This document shows, in pieces, positions 39,386-47,149 of a stretch of DNA of 64,000 nucleotides; within the stretch, counting starts at the first letter, position 1; the number at the start of each line of letters is the position of its first letter. The position numbers and the translations under genes are program-made. Source of the DNA: Paramagnetospirillum caucaseum (GTDB lineage: Bacteria; Pseudomonadota; Alphaproteobacteria; Rhodospirillales; Magnetospirillaceae). Location of the stretch: NCBI RefSeq assembly GCF_000342045.1, contig NZ_AONQ01000012.1:22421-86420 (forward strand), read 5' to 3'. The notes beneath the pieces were generated by a model. It searched no databases. It was not told where the DNA came from and saw nothing but the letters and a program-made list of their open reading frames with translations.

Positions 39386-40588
39386 ATGAAATATCCCACG
39401 CCCCCCACCGTCATCCCCCTGGAAAACATCCTTCCCGACGAGCCCCTGCTGATGATGGGCGCCGGACCGGTGCCGATTCCGGTCAAGGTGGCCATGGCCA
39501 ACTCGCTGATCATCAACCACCTGGGCGACACCATGAACGCGGTGATCGAACAGGTGAAGACCATGGGCCGCTACGTCTTCCAGACCGCTTCGCCCCATGT
39601 GATGGGCGTGGCCGGCCCGGCCTCGGCCGCCATGGAGATGGCTATCGCCAATCTGGTGGAGCCGGGGACCCGGGTGCTGTCCATCTGCAACGGCCTGTTC
39701 TCCCGCCGTCTGGCCGAGATGGCCGACCGCGTCGGCGGCGACGTCACCCGTCTGGACGCCCCCGACAAGCGGGCCATTTTCGCCGAGGACGTGGAAAAGG
39801 CGCTGAAGACCGGCAACTTCCAGATCCTGACCGTGGTGCAGGGCGAGACCTCCAACACGGTGTGGAACCGCGATCTGGTGGAAATCTGCCGCCTGGGCAA
39901 GCAATACGGCTGCCTCAACATCGTCGACGCCGTCTGCACCCTGTCGACCATGCCCATGGAAATGGACGAGTGGATGGTGGACGCCATCATCACCGGCGGT
40001 CAGAAGGGCCTGTCCTCCATTCCCGGCGTGTCGCTGATCGCCTTCTCGGAAGAGGCCTTCGCCCGCATCGAGAAGCGCAACGCCCCCATGGCCCATTGGT
40101 GCCTGGACGCCCGCCTCGCGCACCAGTTCTGGCACAACCACTCCTACCACTATACCGCCCCGGTGTCGGGCATCCTGGCCCTGCACGAGGCGCTGCGCCT
40201 GATCGGCGACGAGACCCTGCCGGGCCGCTTCCGCCGCCACGCCCAGTGCTCGACGGCGCTGCAGCGGGGTATCGAGGCCATGGGCCTCAAGCTGCTGATC
40301 GCCCCGGATTCGCGCCTCAACTCGGTGGTGGGAATCGAACTGCCCGGCCACGTCTCGGCCGATCAGGTCCGCCACATCATGAGCCAGGTCCACAAGGTGG
40401 AAATCTCCGGCGCCTTCGGCCTGCCCATCGTCCGCATCGGCCAGATGGGCGAGCAGTCCCGTGCCCCCAACCTGTTCCGCACCCTGCACGCCCTGGGCTC
40501 CGCCATGCGCGCCGCCGGCGGCACGGTGGACATGCCCGGCGGCATGGCCGAACTGGAACGCAGCCTGGCGTCCGAGGTAAGGGCGTAG
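39386..40588 (+). CDS. Class V PLP-dependent aminotransferase (alanine/serine--glyoxylate type)
   Basis: A 400-residue fold-type I aminotransferase. The N-terminal LLMMGAGPVPIPVKVAMANS resembles the PGP substrate loop of alanine-glyoxylate aminotransferases, and the Schiff-base lysine is in TGGQKGLSS (Lys207). Members act as serine-glyoxylate, alanine-glyoxylate or pyridoxamine-pyruvate transaminases; the substrate is not settled by sequence. The longer N-terminus (LENILPDEP) and QFWHNHSYHYTAPVSG are distinctive. TAGGAA precedes ATG 39386; an in-frame ATG at 39350 is possible. A 88-bp inverted-repeat element lies just downstream. Confidence 0.87.
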   Translation: MKYPTPPTVIPLENILPDEPLLMMGAGPVPIPVKVAMANSLIINHLGDTMNAVIEQVKTMGRYVFQTASPHVMGVAGPASAAMEMAIANLVEPGTRVLSICNGLFSRRLAEMADRVGGDVTRLDAPDKRAIFAEDVEKALKTGNFQILTVVQGETSNTVWNRDLVEICRLGKQYGCLNIVDAVCTLSTMPMEMDEWMVDAIITGGQKGLSSIPGVSLIAFSEEAFARIEKRNAPMAHWCLDARLAHQFWHNHSYHYTAPVSGILALHEALRLIGDETLPGRFRRHAQCSTALQRGIEAMGLKLLIAPDSRLNSVVGIELPGHVSADQVRHIMSQVHKVEISGAFGLPIVRIGQMGEQSRAPNLFRTLHALGSAMRAAGGTVDMPGGMAELERSLASEVRA

Positions 40589-40603
40589 GGGAAAGCCCTG
40601 TAA

Positions 40604-40691
40604 ATTCACCACATAAGGCACGAAGGGCACGAAGAAGAGGAAATCTCTTTTCCTTCGTGATCCTTCGTTCCCCTGCGCCTTCGTGGTGAAT
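40604..40691. repeat. 88-bp element with 9-bp terminal inverted repeats
   Basis: ATTCACCAC (40604-40612) and GTGGTGAAT (40683-40691) bound a stretch with repeated CGAAG/CTTCG motifs (aaggcacgaagggcacgaag on the left, ccttcgtgatccttcg on the right). The centre is AT-rich (agaggaaatctcttttcc). The whole folds into a long imperfect hairpin. It fills the gap between two convergent genes, a usual site for small non-autonomous repeats. The arms resemble, from memory, 'CACGAAGG' repeats scattered in several proteobacterial genomes. Confidence 0.7.
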
Positions 40692-40706
40692 ATCCGAGGC
40701 TCTTCC

Positions 40707-41459
40707 TTATCCCCGATGCACGCTCAGCCCGCCCGGGGCCTGGCAGACCGGCATCATCTCGATGCGGTTGATGTTGACGTGGGCGGGAAGCGATGCCGCC
40801 CAGTAGACCGCCTCGGCGATGTCGTCCGAGGTCAGCGGCTGGGTACCCTCGTAGACCTTGGCGGCCTTCTCGGCATCGCCGTGGAAGCGCACCTGGGAGA
40901 ACTCGCTGCCGCCGCACAGGCCGGGTTCGATATTGGTCACCCGTACCCGGGTCTTGGCCAGATCGGTGATCAGGTTGAGCGAGAACTGGGCCACGGCGGC
41001 CTTGGTGGCGCCATACATGTTGCCGCCACCATAAGGATAGGTGCCGGCCACCGAGCCGAGATTGACCACGTGGCCGCGGTCGCGCTCCACCATGCCGGGC
41101 AGGATGGCCCGGGTCATGTACATCAGACCCTTGAGGTTGGTGTCGATCATGGTTTCCCAATCGTCGAGGTCGGCGTTCTGGGCCGGCTCGAGGCCCAGGG
41201 CGAGCCCGGCGTTGTTGACCAGGACGTCGACGGGCCGGGGCAGGGCGGCGGCGAAGGCGGCCACCGCCGCCCGGTCGCGCACGTCCAGGGCGGCGGCATG
41301 CACCGGAACGGCGCTCAGTTCGGCCTTCAGCGCCTCCAGCCGGTCGGTGCGGCGGCCGCAGATCACCAGAGCGGCGCCGTCGGCGGCGAAGCGCCGGGCG
41401 ATGGCGGCGCCGAAGCCGGCGGTGGCGCCGGTGACCAGGACCGTACGGTTCGTCCACAT
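40707..41459 (-). CDS. SDR-family NADP-dependent oxidoreductase (YdfG-like)
   Basis: A 250-residue classical short-chain dehydrogenase. The cofactor motif TGATAGFG is at residues 10-17 and NNAG follows. The active site has Ser (LGSVAGTYPYGG) and YGATK. The ending, with LTSDDIAEAVYWAASLPAHV and NRIEMMPVCQ, matches YdfG, the NADP-dependent 3-hydroxy acid (L-allo-threonine/malonic semialdehyde) dehydrogenase group. Substrate is inferred from the subgroup only. It is downstream of a lipoprotein gene with one base between. Confidence 0.87.
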   Translation of the reverse strand: MWTNRTVLVTGATAGFGAAIARRFAADGAALVICGRRTDRLEALKAELSAVPVHAAALDVRDRAAVAAFAAALPRPVDVLVNNAGLALGLEPAQNADLDDWETMIDTNLKGLMYMTRAILPGMVERDRGHVVNLGSVAGTYPYGGGNMYGATKAAVAQFSLNLITDLAKTRVRVTNIEPGLCGGSEFSQVRFHGDAEKAAKVYEGTQPLTSDDIAEAVYWAASLPAHVNINRIEMMPVCQAPGGLSVHRG

Positions 41460-41460
41460 G

Positions 41461-42114
41461 CTACTTGTTGACCTCCGAGGCGCGGGGGGCGAGGGGGCGG
41501 TTGGGGTCGATATCGCGGATCATCACCAAATGCGGCATGGGCGCCAGGGGGTTCTCGATCTTCCAGATATAGACCTTGGAGGTACCGAACGGCTTGACCA
41601 CGGTGGCGTTGTGCTCGACCACATTGCCATCGGTGGTGATGCGGAACTCGCCTTCCATGTTGAGTCCCAGTTCGGCCAGGATCTGGGCGTCCGAGGGCTT
41701 CATGGCGTTGGCCCGGATGACGATGGCGCCGTTCTCCATGGAACGCAGCGACAGCATCCGGGCATCGCGGCGGATCAGCGAGGTCAGCTGGACCTTTTCC
41801 AGGCGGCCGACCCGCTCGTATTCCACCGAGAAGCGCCCCTTGCCCTTGGACTCGATCTTGCGGAAGGCGATGTCGCGCGACAGGTCGCGGCGGATGTTCT
41901 CCTGCCGCTCTGCCTCGTTCTCGGGCTTGATCTTGTTCTTGCGGTAATCGTCCAGGATGGGGGCGAACATCAGGTCGCCCTTGAAGCTCAGCGAATAATC
42001 GCCGTACTTGGACAGGCGCAGCTCGCCCCTGAACTTGTCGGGGATATAGCACGACGACAGCAGCAGCAGGGCCGCCAGCACGCCGATCCGCTTCAGCCAG
42101 TCACCCGCCACCAT
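41461..42114 (-). CDS. Putative lipoprotein of unknown function
   Basis: A 217-residue protein with a short positive start, a hydrophobic segment (GVLAALLLL) and a lipobox LSSC (Cys22), so it is probably membrane-anchored through lipid. The mature part begins IPDKFRGELRLSKYGDYSLSF and has alternating strand-like sequence (FRITTDGNVVEHNATVV, VYIWKIENP), suggesting a beta-rich fold. I recognise no family. Its start overlaps the 3' end of mazG by 14 bp, so the two are likely co-transcribed. Confidence 0.8.
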   Translation of the reverse strand: MVAGDWLKRIGVLAALLLLSSCYIPDKFRGELRLSKYGDYSLSFKGDLMFAPILDDYRKNKIKPENEAERQENIRRDLSRDIAFRKIESKGKGRFSVEYERVGRLEKVQLTSLIRRDARMLSLRSMENGAIVIRANAMKPSDAQILAELGLNMEGEFRITTDGNVVEHNATVVKPFGTSKVYIWKIENPLAPMPHLVMIRDIDPNRPLAPRASEVNK

Positions 42115-42922
42115 GCCCTCCGGCCTTCTCCAAGGTCTTGGCAGCCTGCCACAGAGCCTCCATCTCGTCGAGGGTGGCGGCTTCCGCCGAGCGTCCCGCC
42201 GCCTTCAATTCCGTCTCGATATGACGGAAGCGGCGCTCGAACTTGGTGTTGGCGCGCTTCAGGGCGCGCTCGGGATCGACGTTCAGCTTGCGGGCCAGGT
42301 TGACGCAGACGAACAGCACGTCGCCCATCTCGTCCTCCAGCCGGTCGAAGGGGGCCTGGCTACGGATTTCCTCGGCGATTTCATGGGCTTCCTCGGCCAG
42401 CTTGTCGAGGATGGTTTCCGGCCGGTCCCAGTCGAAACCCACCCGGGCGGCGCGATTCTGCAGCTTCAGCGCCCGCGTCATGGGGGGCAGGGTGCGGGCC
42501 ACCCCGTCCAGGATGCCCGGCTCGGCGCCGTCGGCCTTGGCGGCGCGTTCGCGGGCCTTGGTTTCCTCCCAGGCCTCCACCTGTCCGGCGGAATCGCGGC
42601 CGTCATTCTCGACGAAAACGTGGGGATGGCGGCGGACCATCTTGTCGGCGATGGAGGATGCGATGGCGTCGAAGTCGAAATCGCCGTTCTCCTTGGCCAT
42701 CTGGGCGTAGAACACCACCTGGAACAGCAGGTCGCCCAACTCGTCCTTCAACTGGGCCATGTCGCCGTGCTCGATGGCCTCGGCCACCTCGTAGGCTTCC
42801 TCGATGGTGTAGGGCGCAATGGTGGCGAAACTCTGCTCCAGGTCCCAGGGGCAGCCGCACTCGGGGGCGCGCAGCCGCGCCATGATGGCCAGCAGGCGCT
42901 CGATGGGCGTCTCGCCGCCCAT
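42101..42922 (-). CDS. mazG: Nucleoside triphosphate pyrophosphohydrolase MazG
   Basis: A 273-residue all-alpha NTP pyrophosphatase with two MazG domains. The first has CPWDLEQSFATIAPYTIEEA, then EELGDLLFQ-like DELGDLLFQVVFYAQ (metal-binding E/D residues). The second has KLAEEAHEIAEEI and EDEMGDVLFVCVNLA. It hydrolyses NTPs to NMPs and pyrophosphate, cleaning nucleotide pools. ATG 42922 overlaps the upstream transglutaminase-like stop by one base (TGATG); the frame is open further upstream without similarity. Confidence 0.94.
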   Translation of the reverse strand: MGGETPIERLLAIMARLRAPECGCPWDLEQSFATIAPYTIEEAYEVAEAIEHGDMAQLKDELGDLLFQVVFYAQMAKENGDFDFDAIASSIADKMVRRHPHVFVENDGRDSAGQVEAWEETKARERAAKADGAEPGILDGVARTLPPMTRALKLQNRAARVGFDWDRPETILDKLAEEAHEIAEEIRSQAPFDRLEDEMGDVLFVCVNLARKLNVDPERALKRANTKFERRFRHIETELKAAGRSAEAATLDEMEALWQAAKTLEKAGGHGGG

Positions 42923-43590
42923 CACTGAGCCTTGGCCTCGGCGGCGAAATCGGCGCCGGTTCCCCAGGGATCGTCGACCATCATCAGCGGGCAGCGTTCG
43001 CGATAGGTGGCGGCGATCTCCTCGTAGGGCACGTCGTAATAGCTTCCACGCTCCTGGACATATTCCATATGGCGGCGGTCCTGCTTGTCGAACGGGTGGA
43101 AGACCGAGTCGGTTTTTCCATCCCATTCAAGGGGATGGACGCCGAACTTCTCGCACAGCGCCAGGTTGAAGGCGGGGGTGGCCTTGACCCATTGGTCCTC
43201 GGCCATGATCTCGGCGAAGGAGTGCCAGCAGAACACGTCGCTGCCGTTCTTTTCGATCAGCTTGGGGGTGGCGAGGTGGTTGCGGACATCGGCGAAACCC
43301 AGGCGGGCGGGAATGCCGATGGCCCGTGCGCAGGCGGCCAGCAAGGCCGCCTTGGGGATGCAAAAGCCGTTGCCGGCGGCCAGGATGTCGCTGGCCGAAT
43401 AGGTTTCCGGCTGGTTGAACCGCACATAGGGATTGTAGATCACCTTGTCGCGCACGGCGTAATACAGGCGGATGGCGGCGTCCAGGCGGTCGGCGGCGCC
43501 GGCGGCGGCGTCCGTGGCGAAGGCGACGATGGCCGGGTCGTCGCTCTGGACGAATTTGGCGGGCTGCAGGGCGCGGGGATCGACGGTCAT
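42922..43590 (-). CDS. Transglutaminase-like domain protein
   Basis: A 222-residue cytoplasmic protein with the transglutaminase/cysteine-protease-like core. The nucleophile is likely Cys77 in GNGFCIPKA and the histidine His123 in FCWHSFAEI. At the third position, where Asp is common, the sequence reads KATPAFN, so the triad may use Asn143 or be incomplete. ATG 43590 has GGAAG upstream. It is coupled to mazG by a one-base overlap. The function is unknown; the family includes proteases and peptide hydrolases. Confidence 0.82.
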   Translation of the reverse strand: MTVDPRALQPAKFVQSDDPAIVAFATDAAAGAADRLDAAIRLYYAVRDKVIYNPYVRFNQPETYSASDILAAGNGFCIPKAALLAACARAIGIPARLGFADVRNHLATPKLIEKNGSDVFCWHSFAEIMAEDQWVKATPAFNLALCEKFGVHPLEWDGKTDSVFHPFDKQDRRHMEYVQERGSYYDVPYEEIAATYRERCPLMMVDDPWGTGADFAAEAKAQ

Positions 43591-43627
43591 GATGCTTCCG
43601 GATGGCTTCGGGCCGGCCAGCATAGTG

Positions 43628-43951
43628 CTAATCCTTGCCGGGGGGAACGCTGCAACACCGGTGGACGATGGCGGCCTGGTCGCGGCGGTTGTCGTCCTTG
43701 AAGGCCAGCCAGCGGCGGCGCAGACGGGCGGCCATGGAAGCGGAGAGCTTCAGGCGGTTGGCGGCGGCCCAGCGCTCGATGGCGGGAAGCGTGACGTGGC
43801 GCAGATCGTAGGTAACGGCCACACGGCCGTTGCCGGCGGTCTGCAGGTCAAGAATTCCCTCGGGCAAGGCAAGCCCGGCGATGACGGCGCCGTCGGCGTC
43901 CGGGGCGAGGGAGAGGGTCACGGTACGGATCAGCCGCTGCGGGTCGTTCAT
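43628..43951 (-). CDS. Conserved-looking small protein, 107 aa, ferredoxin-like pattern
   Basis: I do not recognise the family. Predicted order by eye is strand (LIRTVTLSLAP), strand (ILDLQTAG), strand (RVAVTYDLR), helix (TLPAIERWAAAN), then an arginine-rich helix (SMAARLRRRWLAFKDDNRRDQA) and the tail HRCCSVPPGKD. The middle resembles heavy-metal-associated domains in shape, but the metal-binding CxxC loop is absent; only the C-terminal Cys-Cys is there. The ATG has GGGAGGC 5-6 bases upstream. A 51-bp palindrome precedes the gene. Confidence 0.65.
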   Translation of the reverse strand: MNDPQRLIRTVTLSLAPDADGAVIAGLALPEGILDLQTAGNGRVAVTYDLRHVTLPAIERWAAANRLKLSASMAARLRRRWLAFKDDNRRDQAAIVHRCCSVPPGKD

Positions 43952-43968
43952 GTCTGCCTCCCAACGTT

Positions 43969-44019
43969 CCCATATCTATTTGTCGCATAATGTATATTAT
44001 GACGACGAATAGATATGGG
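43969..44019. repeat. AT-rich 51-bp palindrome
   Basis: CCCATATCTATT (43969-43980) pairs perfectly with AATAGATATGGG (44008-44019). Inside, GTCG/CGAC and CATAAT (43986-43991)/ATTATG (43996-44001) continue the pairing with one bulged A and a GTAT loop. It abuts the stop codon of the MBL gene and lies 17 bp upstream of the 107-aa gene. It is far more AT-rich than its surroundings. Confidence 0.75.
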
Positions 44020-44790
44020 TCAGGAAACCTCGATCACCAGCCCGTCATGGGCCGGAATCACATGAGGCGGAACGGCGCGGCGCACCGCCTCGTAATCGAG
44101 CCGCGAGCCCATATGGGTGATGTAGGCCCGGCGCGGCCCGACGCGCTCGATCCATTCCACCGCCTTGGCCACATGGGCGTGGGTCTGGTGGGGATAATCC
44201 ACCAGACAGCCGATGATCCAGGTGTCGATGCCGTCCAGGGCCCTGAACGAATCGTCCGGCAGGTCGACCACGTCGGTGCTGTAGGCAACCGATCCGAACC
44301 GCAGGCCCAGCGTCCGGCAATAGCCATGGTCCTGGTCGAAGGGCATCACCCCGATGCCGCCGACCCGGAACGGCCCGGTGATCTCGTGGGCCTCCAGCAG
44401 CGGGCGGTAGATGAATTCGCCCATCTCCTCCAGCGGCTCGAAGGCATAGGCGAAGCGGGTCCGCGCCGTCTTCAGCGTCCCGGCATCGCCCCATACCGGC
44501 AGCCATTTGCGGGTGGCGCGGTTGATCTCGCGCAGGTCGTCGATGCCGTGCAGATGGTCGGCGTGGTCGTGGGTGTAGATCACCGCATCGACACTCTTCA
44601 CCCCGGCCGCCAGCATCTGGTCGCGCAGGTCGGGCGAGGTGTCCACCAGGATGCGGGTCTCCCCCTCCTCCACCAGGATGGAGGAGCGCCGGCGGCGGTT
44701 GCGCGGATCGGCGGGATCGCAGGCCCCCCATCCCCCGGAGATGGTCGGAACGCCGGCGGCGCCGCCACAGCCGAGGAAGGTGACCTTCAT
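44020..44790 (-). CDS. MBL-fold metallo-hydrolase (PhnP-like)
   Basis: A 256-residue metallo-beta-lactamase-fold hydrolase. Metal motif THDHADHLHG is at about residues 73-82, with further ligands in FDQDHGY, STDVV and ITHMG. It begins MKVTFLGCGGAAGVPTISGG, like PhnP and other cyclic-phosphodiesterase members. PhnP in the carbon-phosphorus lyase pathway is the nearest known function, but no phn genes are here. It overlaps tatD by 4 bp (ATGA) and probably belongs to the metG-tatD-MBL operon, a frequent alphaproteobacterial order. Confidence 0.88.
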   Translation of the reverse strand: MKVTFLGCGGAAGVPTISGGWGACDPADPRNRRRRSSILVEEGETRILVDTSPDLRDQMLAAGVKSVDAVIYTHDHADHLHGIDDLREINRATRKWLPVWGDAGTLKTARTRFAYAFEPLEEMGEFIYRPLLEAHEITGPFRVGGIGVMPFDQDHGYCRTLGLRFGSVAYSTDVVDLPDDSFRALDGIDTWIIGCLVDYPHQTHAHVAKAVEWIERVGPRRAYITHMGSRLDYEAVRRAVPPHVIPAHDGLVIEVS

Positions 44791-45566
44791 GGCCGCGTCA
44801 CTTTGGTGAACAGGCGGTGGAAGTTGTCGGTGGTGGCGGCTTCCATCTCGGCCATGGTCACGCCCTTGACCTCGGCCAGCCGGGCGGCGGTATGGGCGAC
44901 GTAGGCGGGTTCGTTGCGCTTGCCGCGATAGGGAACCGGGGCCAGATAGGGCGCGTCGGTCTCCACCAGCAGGCGGTCGAGCGGCACGCCGGCCAGGGTA
45001 TCGCGCAAGGCTTCGGCGGTCTTGAAGGTCATGATGCCTGACGCCGAGACGAACAGGCCTAAGTTCACGGCCTTTTCAGCGAAGTCTGGGCCGGAGCTGA
45101 AGCAATGGACCAGCCCGGTGAAGGCCCCCTTCCCCATCTCCTCGGCCAGGATCGCCCCGGTATCGTCGTCGGCGTCGCGGGTATGGACGATCACCGGCAG
45201 ATTGGTGCGCCGCGCGGCCTCGATATGGATGCGGAACGATTCCCGCTGCCGCTCGCGCGGGCTCTTGTCGTAGAAATAGTCCAGGCCGGTCTCGCCCAAC
45301 GCCACCACCTTGGGATGCTCGGCGAGGCGCAGCAGGGTATCGAGGTCGGCGAAGGGCGCCACGCCCGCTTCGTGCGGGTGGACACCGACGCTGGCCCAGA
45401 CGTTGTCGAAACGCTCGGCCACCTTGACCACCTGGTCGTAGCGGCTGATATGGGTGCCGATGGTCAGCAGCACCCCTACTCCCGCCGCCTGGGCACGGCC
45501 GACCACGCCGTCGAGATCGTCGGCGAAGTCGGGAAAGTCCAGATGGCAATGGCTGTCGACCAGCAT
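44787..45566 (-). CDS. tatD: TatD-family metal-dependent hydrolase
   Basis: A 259-residue TIM-barrel hydrolase. It begins MLVDSHCHLDFPDF (HxH metal pair), continues with SVGVHPHEAG and ALGETGLDYFYDKSP, and ends with the LLVETDAPYLAPVPYRGKRNEPAYV motif. E. coli relatives are 3'-5' DNases (TatD, YcfH). Context next to metG matches ycfH (near holB-tmk in E. coli as well). It starts one base after the metG stop and overlaps the MBL gene. Confidence 0.93.
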   Translation of the reverse strand: MLVDSHCHLDFPDFADDLDGVVGRAQAAGVGVLLTIGTHISRYDQVVKVAERFDNVWASVGVHPHEAGVAPFADLDTLLRLAEHPKVVALGETGLDYFYDKSPRERQRESFRIHIEAARRTNLPVIVHTRDADDDTGAILAEEMGKGAFTGLVHCFSSGPDFAEKAVNLGLFVSASGIMTFKTAEALRDTLAGVPLDRLLVETDAPYLAPVPYRGKRNEPAYVAHTAARLAEVKGVTMAEMEAATTDNFHRLFTKVTRP

Positions 45567-47117
45567 TTAGGCGGAGGCCTCTTCCACATGGCGCGGGAAC
45601 ACGCCCTGGGGCGCCGGCAGGGCGATTCCTTCCTTCAGCGGATGGTCGGGGCCGAAGAAGGCGAAGCCGCGTTCCCCTTCCGCCACGGCCAGCTGGTCGA
45701 GGATGCGGGACGAGGCCGCCGGTATGAACGGCTGGGTCAGCAGGGCCAGGCAGCGGATGGTCTCGGCCAGCACCCACAGCACCGTGCCCATGCGGGCGGG
45801 GTCGGTCTTCTTCAGCGCCCAGGGCGCCTGCTTGTCAACATAGGCATTGGCGGCGCGGATCACCACCCAGACGGTCTCGATGGCCTCGTGATAGAGCTGG
45901 CGGTCCATGGACTCCCTGACCTTGGCCAGCATGGCGTAGGCGGCGCCCAGCATGGCCTTGTCGTCGTCGCTGTCGGGAGAATGGGCGGGCAGCGCACCGC
46001 CGCAATTCTTGCCGATCATGGACAGCGAACGCTGGACCAGATTGCCGTAATCGTTGGCCAGCTCGCTGTTCATGCGGCCGATCATGGCGCGGTGGCTGAA
46101 ATCGCCGTCATTGCCGAACGGCACCTCGCGCAGCAGGAAGTAGCGCACCTGGTCCAGACCGTAGGTCTCGATCAGCGACAGCGGATCGATGACGTTGCCC
46201 ACCGACTTGGAGATCTTCTGGCCCTCGTTGGTCCACCAGCCGTGGGCGAAGACGCGCTTGGGGGGAGCCAGGTCGGCGGCCATCAGGAAGGCCGGCCAGT
46301 AGACGGCGTGGAAGCGGACGATATCCTTGCCCACCATGTGGATGGTATTGGGCCAGTAGCGGGCGAAATCGCCCGCAGTGTCGGGATAGCCCAGGGCAGT
46401 GATGTAGTTGGTCAGCGCGTCCAGCCAGACATACATGATGTGGGAATCGTCACCGGGCACCGGAATGCCCCATTTGAAGCTGGTGCGCGACACCGACAGG
46501 TCCTGAAGCCCGCCCTTGACGAAGCTCATCACCTCGTTGCGGCGCGAGTTGGGCGCCACGCAATCGGGGTTGTCCTCGTACCACTGGAGCAGGCGGTCCT
46601 GGAACGCCGACAGGCGGAAGAAATAGCTGGGTTCCTTCACCCATTCGACGGGGGCGCCGGTGGGGGCCAGCTTGGCGCCGCCCTCGCCCTTGACCAGTTC
46701 GTCCTCGGCGTAGAACGCCTCGTCGCGCACCGAGTACCAGCCCTCATAGGCGCCGAGATAGATGTCACCCTTGGCCACCAGCTTGTCCCACAAGGCCTGG
46801 CAGGCGACCTTGTGGCGCGCCTCGGTGGTGCGGATGAAATCGTCGTTGGTACAGCCCAGGATTTGGGCCAGCTCGCGGAAATTGGCCGAATTCTGGTCGG
46901 CCAGGGCCTGGGGGCTGACGCCGAAGGCCTCCGCCGACTTCTCCACCTTCTGGCCGTGCTCGTCGGTGCCGGTCAGGAACTTGACGTCGAAGCCATCCAG
47001 GCGCTTGAAGCGCGCCAGCACATCGCAGGCCAGCGTGGTGTAGGCGTGGCCGATATGGGGCTTGTCGTTGACGTAGTAGATCGGCGTGGTGACGTAGAAG
47101 GTCCCGGCCCCATTCAT
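45567..47117 (-). CDS. metG: Methionyl-tRNA synthetase
   Basis: A 516-residue class I aminoacyl-tRNA synthetase attaching methionine to initiator and elongator tRNA. The HIGH motif is HIGH at residues 21-24 (KPHIGHAYTT) and the second is KISKS (301-305). The connective domain lacks zinc-knuckle cysteines, and the protein ends without the C-terminal EMAP-like tRNA-binding domain, so it is the short alphaproteobacterial form. holB lies upstream by 32 bp on the same strand. Confidence 0.97.
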   Translation of the reverse strand: MNGAGTFYVTTPIYYVNDKPHIGHAYTTLACDVLARFKRLDGFDVKFLTGTDEHGQKVEKSAEAFGVSPQALADQNSANFRELAQILGCTNDDFIRTTEARHKVACQALWDKLVAKGDIYLGAYEGWYSVRDEAFYAEDELVKGEGGAKLAPTGAPVEWVKEPSYFFRLSAFQDRLLQWYEDNPDCVAPNSRRNEVMSFVKGGLQDLSVSRTSFKWGIPVPGDDSHIMYVWLDALTNYITALGYPDTAGDFARYWPNTIHMVGKDIVRFHAVYWPAFLMAADLAPPKRVFAHGWWTNEGQKISKSVGNVIDPLSLIETYGLDQVRYFLLREVPFGNDGDFSHRAMIGRMNSELANDYGNLVQRSLSMIGKNCGGALPAHSPDSDDDKAMLGAAYAMLAKVRESMDRQLYHEAIETVWVVIRAANAYVDKQAPWALKKTDPARMGTVLWVLAETIRCLALLTQPFIPAASSRILDQLAVAEGERGFAFFGPDHPLKEGIALPAPQGVFPRHVEEASA

Positions 47118-47149
47118 GGGAATGCTCCGCTAAATCAAGTTGTTGCCCG

